Assembly (NCBI GenBank): GCA_003956705.1
Contig: QZCP01000556.1
Coordinates: 186,001-250,000, forward strand
Direction of reading: 5' to 3'
DNA from: Brevipalpus yothersi
Taxonomy: Eukaryota; Arthropoda; Arachnida; Trombidiformes; Tenuipalpidae
DNA: 64,000 nt
In this document: positions 1-12,600 of the stretch, piece after piece
How positions within the stretch are numbered: position 1 is the first letter of the stretch
How the letters are laid out: every line of letters begins with the position of its first letter
Translations under genes and position numbers: made by a program
The notes under the pieces: generated by a model
What the model was told of the DNA's origin: nothing
What the model saw: only the letters and a program-made list of their open reading frames with translations
Databases searched by the model: none

Positions 1-108
1 TAGTGGTCTGTGGACACTCCTTTCACATATCTTGTTCACAAAGGATATTGTGTTGATGATCCAATTAATAGTGAATTTTTTTTTCGTTCTGTATGTGCTT
101 AGGATGGT
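1..108. other. 5' flank of DET1, probable intron or leader end
   Basis: Short AT-rich stretch ending in a pyrimidine-rich run and a possible splice acceptor AG at 101-102, just before the DET1 open frame. It may be the end of a leader intron. No coding sequence is seen in it. Confidence 0.4.
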
Positions 109-126
109 ATGGGAAGAGAAGCTTTC

Positions 127-1788
127 ATGAGTACAATGGCACCGCGTAAAAAAGATCAAAACATTATACGAAGACTACGATTACGTGAGATTGTTGACTT
201 TAAGCCCGGTATATCTCATTATTTTATTCACCGAAAACTTTATCAAAATGTGTTTCCAAATATGTCTGTGATGAACATCGATACACCATCATGTTTTCTA
301 CGAAAATTTACACCAGATGGACGATATTTGATTGCTTTTAGCAATGATCAATATGCGCTTATTATATATGAGTATCGTGGGCCTTCAGCGGCCAATGAAC
401 TTCTCACTAGTCTTGGAGTTAATGGTGATTGTGCTGGCAATAGAGATGATGAAAATCCGAAGCAAGCTCGATTGATAAGGAGCAAAATTTTTCAACTCTT
501 CTTCAAATTGAAAAATGTTATCCATTTGACCAACAATAACGAACAACTCAACCGAGAATGTAGTTTATTCACAGAGGACAGTAGATATGTGATTGTTGCC
601 AGTGCGGCGTTAGCCAATGAAGGAGCTCATCCAATATATGATGAAGTTCGAAACAATGAATCGATCAATTTAAACTATCGTCGAGTACTCGAAGATTATT
701 GTCTACATCTGATAGACATTCGTTCCGGTAAACAATGTGATTCCCTTTCGTACAAAATAGATCGTATCATGCTATCGCATAATCAAGGCATTTACTTACA
801 TAAAGATGTCCTCGCCGTTTTGTCTATTCAACATCAAACTATCCACATTTACAACATAGTCGATGATCCTGTTTCGGGAAAAAGATTTGTCAAAAGAAAC
901 AGCATTGGAAGGTTTTGTTTTGAAGATGATGAAACTCTATTATCATATGCCTTCTATGATCCTCATCAACCTCCAAATCGTCCATGCAACGAACTATGGA
1001 TCAATTCTTTGAAGCAGCGCCTATTAGCTCATCTATTTCGAGATAGTAAGCAAAAAACTGAATCAACCGGGGATCCCAGACATTTAGCAAAATTTTATCA
1101 AAATTTTGATCACTATCTATCTCTCAAGATGTGGAAAATGCAGCTTCTTGATGAGGATCATCTTTTCATCAAATACGCAGCTGAAGAAGTTTTCACTGGT
1201 CGAACATCAGAGTCTTTACCTTCATTTTTCGCCGTCTATCAGATATCAACTGCCACCATTCATACTGTATACGAAAACACTTCCAGCAAACTTCTTTGGC
1301 TATTCGAAAATTTTTGCGACTTTTTTCGAAATTGCCATTTCAAGTCATATCAACACATCAGCTCCCCTTCGAACAATATATACGCTCGTTTATTACATCA
1401 ACGATGTAAAGATGTGATAGCTAATGCTCGCTATGGAGGGCAGCTAGAAGCAACTCGAAGGACACTCTCAATACTGCCAATAAGTGCTCAGTCTTACTCA
1501 CCAAGTCCATATCTTGACCTTTCATTATTTAGCTATGATGACAAATGGGTTTCCGCAATGGAAAGACCCAAAGCTTGTGGTGAACACCCCATCAAATTTT
1601 ACGCTCGTGACTCTGGTTACTTGAGGTTCAAAGTGCACGCTGAAATGGAAACTCAAAATCCTCCTCATCATGCTCTACGATTAGTAGTTTTTGCTTTTCA
1701 TCCCTTCGATCCGTTTGCTTTAAGCTTTCAGAGGACCAATTCAGAATATATAGTCAATCTTCATTTGCGACATGTTAATCAATCTTGA
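127..1788 (+). CDS. DET1: DET1 homolog, CRL4 ubiquitin ligase component
   Basis: Uninterrupted frame of 553 residues when started at the ATG at 127; animal DET1 is about 550. The same frame is open from an ATG at 109, but the 127 start gives the N-terminus that lines up with animal DET1 (a basic patch, then QNIIRRL). Family motifs run the whole length: CFLRKFTPDGRYLIAFS near residue 55, LNRECSLFTEDSRY near 140, LLDEDHLFIKY near 345, LDLSLFSYDDKWVSAMERP near 465 and QRTNSEYIVNLHLRH at the C-terminus. In animals DET1 joins DDB1, DDA1, CUL4 and COP1 as a substrate-adaptor module that promotes ubiquitination of transcription factors, mainly in the nucleus; that role is known from the family, not shown here. 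No coding intron is seen, unlike most other genes here. Confidence 0.95.
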   Translation: MSTMAPRKKDQNIIRRLRLREIVDFKPGISHYFIHRKLYQNVFPNMSVMNIDTPSCFLRKFTPDGRYLIAFSNDQYALIIYEYRGPSAANELLTSLGVNGDCAGNRDDENPKQARLIRSKIFQLFFKLKNVIHLTNNNEQLNRECSLFTEDSRYVIVASAALANEGAHPIYDEVRNNESINLNYRRVLEDYCLHLIDIRSGKQCDSLSYKIDRIMLSHNQGIYLHKDVLAVLSIQHQTIHIYNIVDDPVSGKRFVKRNSIGRFCFEDDETLLSYAFYDPHQPPNRPCNELWINSLKQRLLAHLFRDSKQKTESTGDPRHLAKFYQNFDHYLSLKMWKMQLLDEDHLFIKYAAEEVFTGRTSESLPSFFAVYQISTATIHTVYENTSSKLLWLFENFCDFFRNCHFKSYQHISSPSNNIYARLLHQRCKDVIANARYGGQLEATRRTLSILPISAQSYSPSPYLDLSLFSYDDKWVSAMERPKACGEHPIKFYARDSGYLRFKVHAEMETQNPPHHALRLVVFAFHPFDPFALSFQRTNSEYIVNLHLRHVNQS

Positions 1789-2919
1789 TGGTAACTTTTG
1801 TTATATGTCTATCAATTTGTGTTGTATAAAGAAACTTTGAACTCAATTTAGCAGCTATATTGGTAATCAGGAACATTCTAACATTATGGGTCAAAGGCCA
1901 AAAAATTGAATCGACTCCTTATATCCATTTTCTATCAGAATTGGTATAAATAATTAAAATACTTCAAAAAATTTCGATGAAGCATCAACCTTTGATTTTC
2001 TGACTAAATAATTTAAATACCCTTACACTTTGACTTTACACTTATCATCACAATGAATTGATAATGAAAAAATGATCAAGTCTCTTCCTGACCTCTTCAA
2101 GTCAGCTTCATCGCATTAGAGCTTATCATTACGCTGTTGTAGTGGTTTTGATCAAGATTAGTACAAAAACTTGCGATTAATCGCATCGACCAGTATTCGT
2201 GCTGGTTTTCTATTAACCCTATGCGATGAAACAAATGTGTATCGTTGGGGCTGTTGATCGGAGAAAAGAGACTCTCTTGGGTGCCAAACTCAGATTTTTT
2301 ACCTTCACTTTGTTAGGTTTGTTAGTTGTCTTTTTTGCGAAGATATGATTCAAAATTGATCGACCGCATTGATTTTTCTGTTTCTAGTTTTCTATTTCTA
2401 CATTTTATTTCTTCTATTGATTTTCTTTCATCACTCCGATCGAAAAAAACACTGCGCTCTATGATTTCATGGAAATTAGCAGCAGTTTCATCACTAGACT
2501 CGAATTTATTATCAGTAAAAAATTTGGTTTAATGTAAAGATGTATTTCTTTTCTAACTCGAAAATATTTACTCCTACCGGCAATGTTAGAGCTACCTATG
2601 ATACTATTCTCGTTCCAGTTATTTTGAGAAAATTATCACTCAACTCCAGATTTCACTCCAATTTTGCAATTCTTTCAATGGAAAACTGTTGGAATTTTTT
2701 TCAATTACTTGGATACTTTGACTTTGACAATTGATGATCACGAGAGAGGCATCACGATAACTGCCAGTGAGATATCAAGATGTACTTGGAGTCTATTCAA
2801 GTACCTCTAATGGGGTGTGATAGTCTAATCAAATATCGTTCTCATCACAGTTTTGCATCCATGCATTGTGTTTGATTACCGAAAAAAAAATCAAGGAAGT
2901 TCATCAGTCCCCATGAATT
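1789..2919. other. Intergenic, DET1 to ABCG
   Basis: AT-rich sequence. It should hold the DET1 3' UTR and the ABCG promoter and leader. Two open frames of 64-68 codons (2326-2532, 2540-2734) are Ser/Phe/Leu-rich and look like chance openings. No clear TATA box or RNA gene seen. Confidence 0.5.
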
Positions 2920-2960
2920 ATGACTTCTCCTTCTCCACAATCGAATGTGCTTTCAACTGA
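2913..2960 (+). promoter_or_regulatory. Overlapping upstream ORF in the ABCG leader
   Basis: An ATG at 2913 opens a 15-codon frame ending in TGA at 2958-2960. It starts 7 nt before the main ATG at 2920 and overlaps it out of frame. The context of the upstream ATG is weak (C at -3), so leaky scanning to the main start is expected. Whether it dampens translation is inference. Confidence 0.4.
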
Positions 2961-5284
2961 CTTTGGAGGCAAATCTCAAATGGCTTTTGAAAATCCTATG
3001 TTCATTGGTGATAATTTGGGTTCGACCAACGCTATTTCCTGTGGTAAAACACATTTTCAACCAGTGAGTATTAGTTGGAGCAATTTAACAGTCAAAACTA
3101 AATCTGGTTCAGCTATTTCATCATGGCTCAAATTCGGAGAAGAAGCCCAAAAACCTCTTCAAATTATCCAAAATTTGACTGGAGATGTGCGAGATGGACA
3201 ACTTTTGGCAATACTCGGCTCATCTGGTTCCGGCAAGACTACTTTTCTCAATACTTTAACAAGGAGAAATCTTCGAAATTTGGAAGTCGAAGGAGAGGTT
3301 TATCTGAATGGATGTTTATCAACTCGTGATCAAATTTCATCATGTTCATCATATGTTCAACAGCATGATCTATTTATTGGTGTTCTAACAGTTCGAGAAC
3401 ATCTCACTTTTCATGCTACTCTCCGGAGTAATGATAATGATGAGATGATCACCCAAAAAGTTAACAATTTGATTACCGATTTGGGTTTAATTGCTGTAGC
3501 TGATAACCGGATCAATTGTGAATCTAGTGGTCAACATTTGAGTGGTGGTGAAGCCAAAAGACTCTCTATTGCAACCGAAATATTGACTGATCCATCGATT
3601 TTATTTCTTGATGAGCCTACCTCAGGATTAGATTCTTTTATGGCTGTCAGTGTGGTGTCTGTTTTAAAGAAGATGACACTTGCTGGTCAAACAGTATTAT
3701 GTACCATCCATCAGCCTTCATCCGAAATATTCGCCATGTTCGACAATATTCTAATTCTTGCCGAAGGTCGAACAGCATTCATGGGTACCACACTAAATGC
3801 TATGCAATTTTTCGATGGTCTTGGTTATCGATGTCCATCCAATTACAATCCATCTGATTTTTACATTTACCAATTAAGTATTGTTCCTGAAAAAGAAGCG
3901 GAATGCAAACAGAAAATTAACGTGAGTATTCCAATAAATACCCTGATTGATAAGATTTTTCTTGAAAGATATACTGAGGTACTAATATACTGGCTTAATT
4001 TCAGAGCATTTGTGATTCATTCTCGCCATCTGAATACTATAGACTTATGGATCCAAAAAGAATATATCCAGATAGACCAGGTTCGAGTGATCCATCTCTG
4101 GAAGATTTAAAATCGTTTGGATTCAAGAGAAGTTATTTAGAACAGTTCAAATTAGTTTTTCTACGCTCTGCAAAAGCTAATATGCGTGAACCTATGGTCA
4201 CAGCAGCACGAATATTCAATGTGATGGTAAACAATATAAAAATCCTCAATCTTCATGAAATTTTCATTCTTCTTCTCTGATTCATAGTTCGTAGCAGTTT
4301 TGATTGGATTACTCTACTGGCGACAAGATTATGATCAAAACGGAGCTCAGAATATAAATGGAGCAATTTTTATCGTCTTAGCAAATATGAATTTCTTGTG
4401 TATTTTTGTCGTTGTACAGGTAAAACTTTTTTCAACTATCATTTTGTTCAATTTTGTTCAATTTTGTTCAATTCAGAAAAAATCTCTTGATTTCTGATGA
4501 TGAAAACTAATCAATGATCTGAATTCCCTATGATCTCTCTCTCTCTCCTTCTGTAGACATTTTGCTCTGAAATTAACATATTTCTTCGAGAACATTCAGC
4601 TGGACTCTATCATACGAGTATTTACTACTTTGCCAAGGCTTCAGCTGAATTGCCTTACTTTATATTGCTGCCAATTTTATTAATGACATTGGTGTACTGG
4701 ATGATTGGTCTATATGATGATCTACGAACTTTCTTGTATGCAAATGCAATTCTAGTATTAGTGGCCAATACAGCGGCTGGATTTGGATATATCATTTCCT
4801 CGATCAGTCCCGATGTTAATTTTGCTCTACAAGTTGCTGGACCAATTATGACACCCCTGATGCTTTTTGGAGGATTTTTTGTGAACACTTTGTGAGTAGA
4901 ATTAGAGAAAAAAATTCTTCAACTCTTGTTCCATTGTCATTAACAAGTGACACTTTCACCCTTTTCAGAACGGTACCAGCATTCCTTGCCTGGATGAAAC
5001 ACATATCATGGTACTATTATGGTAACGAAATATTGATAGTTAATCAATGGTATCAAGTCACCAAATTGGATTGTGAATATGGACCTCAGCCCAATCAAAC
5101 TTTATTCTCACCATCTAATGGCTCCGCACCAGGATGCATTCAAGATGGCAAAGGAGTGATTAAAATGCTAGGCTTCAATGAGAGCAATGTTAATCCAGAT
5201 TTTATATACATATTATTATTATTTGTAGCTTTTAGAGTTATTTCTTTTGCCGTTCTTCACTTACGAGTAAGATTGAGCAAATAA
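2920..5284 (+). CDS. ABCG half-transporter, White subfamily
   Basis: Five exons: 2920-3921, 4005-4226, 4288-4419, 4557-4891, 4969-5284. All junctions are GT-AG and in phase, giving about 669 residues. The ATP-binding domain comes first, as usual for ABCG: Walker A GSSGSGKTT (residues 100-108), signature LSGGEAKR (207-214), Walker B ILFLDEP (227-233) and the switch histidine in CTIHQPSSE (H264). NPSDFYIYQLSIVP (310-323) is typical of White/ABCG1-type proteins. Six-helix membrane half: helix-like segments around VAVLIGLLYW, FIVLANMNFLCIFVVV, LPYFILLPILLMTLVYW, FLYANAILVLVAN and a last helix near IYILLLFVAF. Such half-transporters dimerise to move pigment precursors, sterols or other lipids; the substrate cannot be read from sequence. 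An AATAAA (5280-5285) overlaps the stop codon. Intron 3 holds a 10-bp unit (TTTTGTTCAA) three times near 4441. Confidence 0.93.
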
Positions 5285-6717
5285 ATTTCTCTCCTTCAGT
5301 ATTTGAATAGACAAAAAAAACAATATGGCAGTTATTCTTCACGAAGAGTAAGATTGTTTGAATTTTTTGTTAACACTTCGCACGTATCTAGGAGAAAAGA
5401 ATATCATCATCAGAATTCAACAAATTATGAGAGAAAAACCTTGAAGGAAAGACAAGAGAATACTGTACTTTCAAGCAACATTTTCAGACATCCGTGCGAA
5501 AAATAAACATACTTTCGAGTTCCTCATCGTCTTTGGAAAGATTCTGGGAGGCGTTCATCTTCTTCCTCTTCATCCATGAGAGAAGAAAGTTATCAGCATT
5601 CAGAGAATTTTCTTCCAGTCATGTGAAGATAATTTTTTCAAGGCCAGAAAAATTTTGCCAAATTATTGAACCTAAAATCAGTACCTTCACCTCCATTGCT
5701 GGCCTGAGTGTGTAAATAGTTGGTCTATTATAGCTTCTAGCCTGAGCTGAGCGGATGCTTTGTTGGACACTTTGAGATGGATGAAATTGAAATTGGAAGC
5801 ATGAAAATTGACATGATTGTTTTCATCAAATAAATTCTTCTCCACCTTGGAAGAATAACAATAGCAAAATTCTTCAACATTCGAAATTTTTTACTCTACA
5901 AGGCATCGGTAGATCAATATCTTATCCAGATATTCCTTTTTTTTCTCTTTATCTCTTCAAGAGATCTGATATAGTTGGAAGAATTTTGAGGAGCCTTACC
6001 TAACCAAGCGTTAAATAGGAGAAAAAAATGCCGATAAAATGACCAGCCCCGAGTCTTGCTTCATTTAATTTTTGATTGTTTTTGGTGTGAAGAACGATAA
6101 AAAAAGAGAGTAACAAAAAGGAAGCATCATTGAGACAGGAAAGAAAAGAAAACCCATTCAACCACACTTGTATTCTGTTCGGTAAAAAACAAGAACGCCA
6201 TAAACAGGGTCAAATTGATTGGCAAAGTATTTGAATTGGTATTTCAAGATACATATACAAACACATACAAACAATTTGAATACTTTTTGGTGAACTTCAA
6301 TCAATCTGATTTGTTAAATTGGCTTTTCTTTCAAATTTATCATTTCAATTTGTATTGTAAATTCATTCAAATTAACTTTTGACATCTATAAAGCCATATT
6401 CTTTGCTTTTTCTCTCTCTTATTTGCTGTTTTTTTGTCTCCTCTCTCTCTCTCTTTCTCTTTCTCTTTTTCTTTCTCTATTAGCTCTCGAGTTTGTCCAA
6501 CTTCATGTTTGCCAACGCAAAATACAGCTCACTGTGAGTGTGATAAAAAGTGTCTTGAAGGACAACATGATTAAGCGTCTTGATAGTTTCTATTGGCTTT
6601 GACAGACATAGTACCATAACCATAGTACTTCGGACTTGTTGGTTACTCGAGTGTACCATTGATCATTGAGTGTTATTTCTTCTTTTCCTATTTTGTGTCC
6701 ATTTCTATAGCTTTTTC
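5285..6717. other. Intergenic, ABCG to TULIP gene
   Basis: No supported gene. Contains CT-rich tracts at about 6411-6480. Small frames at 5303-5715 are Ser/Phe-rich and look like chance. The last part (6640-6717) should be the leader of the TULIP gene; an AG at 6709-6710 after a pyrimidine run could be an acceptor of a leader intron. Confidence 0.45.
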
Positions 6718-8146
6718 ATGATGATTTTTTCGATCGTTATCGTGTGTGGCCTAATATCTTCGTTCACATCAGTTCAAGGAATATCAGTTCTAGGTGAGTA
6801 TCATTTAGTTCTATACTCTTTTTTTTCCGGGTGATGAAAATTAGTGACTATTCCATCATCAAGAAGGATGTTGCTCGAATCAGATACGCCTATGACTCAT
6901 CTACTTTACATGATCATGTATAAACTTTGATGAATCATCTTATGCAGGTTCTGATAATTTTGTAGCAAAGGTTAAAGAATTTTTTGACAAGAATACTGAC
7001 CATAAAGGTGCTCTCAATTTTAACAAGTGGTTCAAAGATAATCTAGAGGATCCATTCATAATTAAAGATCAAGATGTTAGCAATCCAGGAACATTCAATT
7101 CTTATAAGGCATCATTTCGAAATATGACTTTGGTTGGTTTGAAAAATTTTAAAATCGAACGAGTTGAAGTCAATGTCGGAAGTATGGATTTCAATGCTAC
7201 CTTTCGAATTCCATTTGCTCAGATAACTGGTGATTATCAGGCGAAAGGTAGTATGGTTTTTCTGCCCTTCTCTGGTTCTGGACCTTTTTCGATGAACTAT
7301 ACTGATCTGATGATCACAGCTAAGGCTCAACTTAATTTATCCAAAAATTTGGAAGTTTCATCAGTTCGAATCGATATATTACCAGGTGATATTGATGTGT
7401 TTTTTGGTGATTTTTCTGCACTCTCAAATACTGTTCTCAATTTATTGAGTGGAGTTTTGTTTGAACGAGTGAAGTCGGAAACGATTCCCAAGGTTGAAAG
7501 TCGAATGAAGTTGCAATTAAATGATCAACTGAGGAATGTAAATCTTACCAGTCTTCAACCGACATCCAATTCGATGGTTGATGAATGGATCGATCAATCT
7601 CGTGGAATCATCATTGAGAAACGTTTCGATCCCTTCCCATTGCCAGAGTATTCGAGAAACTCAACTGCTAACTTGATGGTAATGAAATTGGACTACAGTA
7701 TTTTCTTAAATAATGGTACTTTGAAAGGATTATCAACGCTTATTCGAACCGGACCAATCAAGGCTATCTACACTGAGGATGCATTGATATTAGAGGTTAA
7801 TATGGGCTTTAAAAATCTTCGAGCAAAGTATGATTGGCAATTTAATGTTCAAAAAATGTCTCGTGCTGGCAATGTGACTTGCAATGCTTCGAAAATTGCA
7901 GCGTTTGTTCGAGTTATTCAACCTTTGATTCGAGGATCACCTCCAACCATTGATTTATTGAGAATCGAGAAACTGGAATATCTCAGATCAGACATATCTG
8001 GATTAGGTCGATTGGATAATGTTCTGGAAATTATTCTCAATTTGGTCACAAATGCAATGAGAAAATCTATTCGAAATGCACTATCCGATTCAATATTGTC
8101 AGTGTTGAAAGATCAACTGACAAAAACCAAATTGACTTTCATTTAA
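6718..8146 (+). CDS. Secreted protein with two JHBP/TULIP-like lipid-binding domains
   Basis: Two exons, 6718-6793 and 6948-8146 (phase 1 junction), 424 residues. Exon 1 is almost entirely a signal peptide: M-M then hydrophobic FSIVIVCGLISSF and a likely cut after VQG. The first half resembles the juvenile-hormone-binding/takeout family: MTLVGLKNFKIERVEV, then GDYQAKGSMVFLPFSGSGPF and a long amphipathic helix around LLSGVLFERVKSETIPKVES. The second half (after about residue 220) begins a comparable fold: NGTLKGLSTLIRTGPI, then LILEVNMGFKNLRAKYDW. This matches tandem tubular lipid-binding proteins of arthropods, related to the group 7 mite allergen fold. Ligand unknown; extracellular carriage of a hydrophobic ligand is inference. 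Several N-glycosylation sites (for example NMT, NAT, NYT). Poly(A) signal at 8366. Confidence 0.82.
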
Positions 8147-9602
8147 TTCTCAATTGGTTTCATGAATCAATGAGTGAAGGCTGCAATGATTTCCCGATTG
8201 ATTTTCAACTTCTTTTAACGAGCTTATTTTGTGGCTGATGACTGAATTCATTGATTACTAAAGGAATCGTTTCTTGATCTATCGAATAACTCAAAATTTC
8301 GTTTCCTAATTCCAATTGATCTGGCAAAATTGGCTGAGAAGCTGGCTGATATTTGAAAATTTTTCAATAAAAATGACTATGATGATAAAGTTTGAAGTAT
8401 GAATCTCTTTGTGACAGGATAAGAAAAATATTTTTTCAAGACCCATTTTAAGCAAATTAACAACCACTGAGTAAAATTATGTCACCGCTCCTCGTTTCAA
8501 GTGCTAAGCAAATTTGCATCAGAATTCAAAAATCTTTCCATTCTTAGATAAACGAAATCGACGTTATGATATAAGGGAAAATCTTTCATCTAATATTAGT
8601 CTAGGTGATAGGGATCAGAAAACTCCACTTATTCATCATGATAATAATTATTACTTAGGATCACGTTGTACAATTCACAACATGAGCTATAACCTTTGTA
8701 AGTTTGTTATTTAAAAAGAAATTCGTATCGATTTTTGAACCACTTTTTGGCTCAATATGGCTAATTTTTTCAACTTCTATGAAATTTGAAATTGAATTGA
8801 AAATTCATTCATAATCACCAGCATTGAAATTACAATGTGATTCACTCTCGAAATAATTTCCATCATCCCACCCTAGAAAGGCTTCATCGTGTCTCTAGTG
8901 AAAAATTTTCTCCCCCAATTATCTGTCCACTAGAATATCAAAGTTTTCTATTCTTCCCAGTTATTCTGTCCATGAAATATATTCTTTTTTCCATATTATT
9001 CCAGTTCCAAAAAAAACTATCTCATCCACCAGGTGGCTAGTATCACACAGAACATGATTTTCCAGCTGGTGCATGTGAGTGGGAAGCTGCTTCATCTTCT
9101 CTACTCTCTTGATAAGCTCGAGATGAAGTTGATGATGAATTTTTCTTCTCAATTAATTTATTTCGGTGCCTGATTGATGAAACTGATTATTGGTTAAATA
9201 TATGTATTTATCAGATAGAAGGAAGACAACAAGCCTCTATTCATATTGTGAATGAGAAATTTGTTCACCTCTTTGGCTTGGTGTGAGTGATCAGTAAAGT
9301 GCCGGCTCATGGACCGTTGTGTTTATGTGTGTGAAGATGATGATATCAATGTTTTCAACTGTTTGACGTGAATGATGGTGATGATGAATCAGTGTTGGCT
9401 TTTCCATGCTCAACTGATTGTCTGATTGTGTTTGATTACACTTATGCAAGTAAACATATCATATCGTATGCTCAGCATCGTCAAACGTGTAAAGGTGTGA
9501 AAAATTTTGCTCCACCGAATGGATGTGTTTGGTGTATAGTTTTTTCGATTTCTCTCTGTGTGTAAAGATTTTGTCGGAGGAAACCGGAAAAAATAGTTAA
9601 TC
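8147..9602. other. Intergenic, TULIP gene to HEATR5
   Basis: Holds the TULIP 3' UTR and the HEATR5 promoter and leader. Frames at 8514-8714, 8837-9040 and 9368-9565 are short, low-complexity and not recognisable. The leader just before the ATG at 9603 contains GGAGGAAACCGGAAAAAATAG and no upstream ATG close by. Confidence 0.45.
8366..8371 (+). terminator. Poly(A) signal AATAAA of the TULIP gene
   Basis: AATAAA about 220 nt after the stop codon, in AT-rich 3' sequence. Confidence 0.55.
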
Positions 9603-12600
9603 ATGGAATTTGATCATCATCATTCATTGTTGCTCAATGAAAGTGAATATGATCAACTTCCTGATAATAAGAAATCTATTTTTGTCCTCGAATGGCTTCG
9701 CCAATTGGATAGATCTCTCAACGAGGTTCCAAAGGTAAGTTGAAAGCGGTGTATATGATGAGCTTGATCAAATTTTTGATTCACTTTTTTCATTGAATAC
9801 TTCTCTAGGCGGAGATAAAAGAAAATCAAAAAAAATTAATGGAACAATTGTTAAAACAAATCGTTAACAATCCAGGTACTCCTACGCGTCACCTTATCGG
9901 GAAATGTTTGGCAACTTTATTCAGTGTTGGAGATACTTTCTTATTGTTTGAAGCGGTTAACAAATGCAATGATATATTAAAGAATAAGGATGACTCTCCT
10001 AGTTTTCTACCCACTAAACTGTAAGTTGAAGACATGGTCTTGGATATAGAGAAGCTTTGAATATTCATGCATATTCTTAACTTTCAGAGCTGCTACAGTC
10101 TGTATTGGTGCAATGTATGAGAAGCTTGGGAGATTGATGGGTCGATCTTATGAGGAGACAGCAAATTTATTGCTGAAGTCGTTGAAAAACTCTGAGGTAA
10201 AAGATTGCATTTTTCTTCTCCTGTTTAACACGTGAATCATTCCTTTTCAGTCACAATCACGATGCGAAATTTATTTGACTCTGGAGCGAGTGGTAGCTGG
10301 TATGGGTGCAGCGGCGAGCGTCCTACACCGTGATATTTTTAAAGCCATTCGTCATGGGATGGTCGATAGAGTGATGGCCGTTCGGTGTAATGCTGCATCT
10401 TGTCTCAAAGAAATGCTGAAACATGCTGTTTTTCTTTACACTACCGAACTTGAGAGCGTTTTTTCTTTGTGCTTTCGCTCATTAGAAGGATCAACTTATG
10501 AAGTTCGATGTGCTGTTAGTGATGTTTTGGGTTATCTGGTGAGCATCACACAAAAACCAAATCATCAAATTGTTGGAAAGAATGTTAAGAATGCTACTTT
10601 GGAAGAAGTTTTGAATCTACTCGCACTTGGTTTCATTAAGGGAGGAATTGGTTTTCTCAAAGGAGGACCTGGTGATATGATAAAGGGTGGATCTATTGTC
10701 AGTCGGGAAACTCGAGCAGGAGTAACCCACGCCTATGTAGTTGCTATTGACTATCTTGGAAATCATTGGCTTGAGAAAAATATGAGTAAATATTTATGGC
10801 ATCTTTTGGAGCTTCTTGCTCGACCAAAAAGTGCTTCCACTCATCTGGATGCTGTCTACTGCCGCCGTTGCGTCGGCTACTCTTTACGTTCTATTCTTGG
10901 TAGAAGATTGGGTGAAAAGGCTCAAATTCAAGCGATAAAAGAACTCGTCTTCATTGTTAACAAGTATATCAACCCAGCAACATCTAGTTCCAGTGCAACG
11001 GAAAACAATTCTAATTCATCAACTGGAAATTCCAAGGACACAACTAATAATGATATACAACAATTACAGCATGTATTGTCTTGTGTTTTATTGGAAATAG
11101 GATGCATTTTACAGGGACTTGGAACTTGTTCAAGCTCACTTCTAAGTGATCCTACTGTTTCTCTCGTAGATACTGTCGCCCTGTTGCTCGCTAATTCATC
11201 ACCAACTGTTAGGATTTCCGCAGCTTGGTGTGTCAAATCTATTGCGATAGCTTGTCCATCTCAATTGACTCCTCTGATCGAGAGAAGTCTTGAACGTCTG
11301 GAAACTTTGAAGGTATCTCCAGAAGTTACCTATGGTCATTCTTTTGCCCTTTCAGCCCTCCTAAGCGCTGCAAATCAAACCCCTCTTGGACTACCTCAAA
11401 ACAAAGGAAAACTTATATTCACGATTGCAGAGGATCTGCTACGAACAGCCTCTCAAAATAGCCGACTTTCCTTGCAACGAACTCAATCAGGATGGCAACT
11501 CATCGGAGGAGTTTTGACACTTGGTTGTTCAGTTGTACGAGGATTATTACCTCGATTAATTCTTCTATGGAAAAACTCTTTTCCCAGGGCTTCCAAGGAA
11601 TTGGAGTCCGAAAAGGCTCGAGGAGATGCTTTCACCTGGCATATAACTCTTGAAAACAGAGCCGGAGCTTTGGCTGCGATGACAAGTTTTCTCACTAATT
11701 GTTCCAAAATTGTTGATGAAGAAGTCATCCGTCGTCTTTTGGGTCCAATCGAATCCGCTTTATCAATGCTCAACAACATGAACTCAACTTTCCGAAACTA
11801 TGGACCCTCCGTGAAAGCCAGCGCTGCCGCAACAAGATTGAGATTATATGAAACTTTACTTTTATTACCCGCCGAATCATTCGAATCACTTTATCCAAAT
11901 TTGCTCCGTATTCTGGTCGCTGAATTCACTCTAGCTGATAGTGCAGCTAACACATCAACATCTCTGTTGCGTTCTCTATGTCAACCGGATGATGGAATTA
12001 TCTTGAGTTCTTGGATTCAAGATACAGATCATCGTTTCATTGAAGATCAGGTATTTTGAAAGTTATCTTATTACTTATCTGACGGATATTTTCACACGCT
12101 TTGTCAATCTTTCTTTCTTTCTCACGCTGCAATTAAGATGGAATCTAATCGCAAGTCTGAAAAAGATTTTGTGAGTCCTAACAGTGCTTACTAAACTAAT
12201 CTCCTGAAAATCAGCTGGAGGAACATTTCTACAACTAATTTCTTGGTCTTATTTTGATAGGTTCAACCTCCAAGCACCTCTGGAAGTGGAGGAATCGAGC
12301 ACGATATCACTACTCTTTACTCCAAGTTGGACTCAGACTCATTCATTCCAAGTCCTCTGCCTCTTGGAAATGCTCTGGTCAATAGGTCATGTTCATTGTT
12401 TGCCCACATTTTTCGCTTCGTTGCTAATAAGCATCGCATCCAGATGCTTACTCACTTCCAAGAATGTATCAAGCACGAAAAAGCCTCTCGTCAAGAGGCA
12501 GTTCAATTGAATATTTTGGCTGCTCTTCTTGGTTCCTTAAAGGTTTGTTCTTACAAGTTTTGTTTGTTAGGTCTAATACACAATCGTTTTCTTGCAGTCT

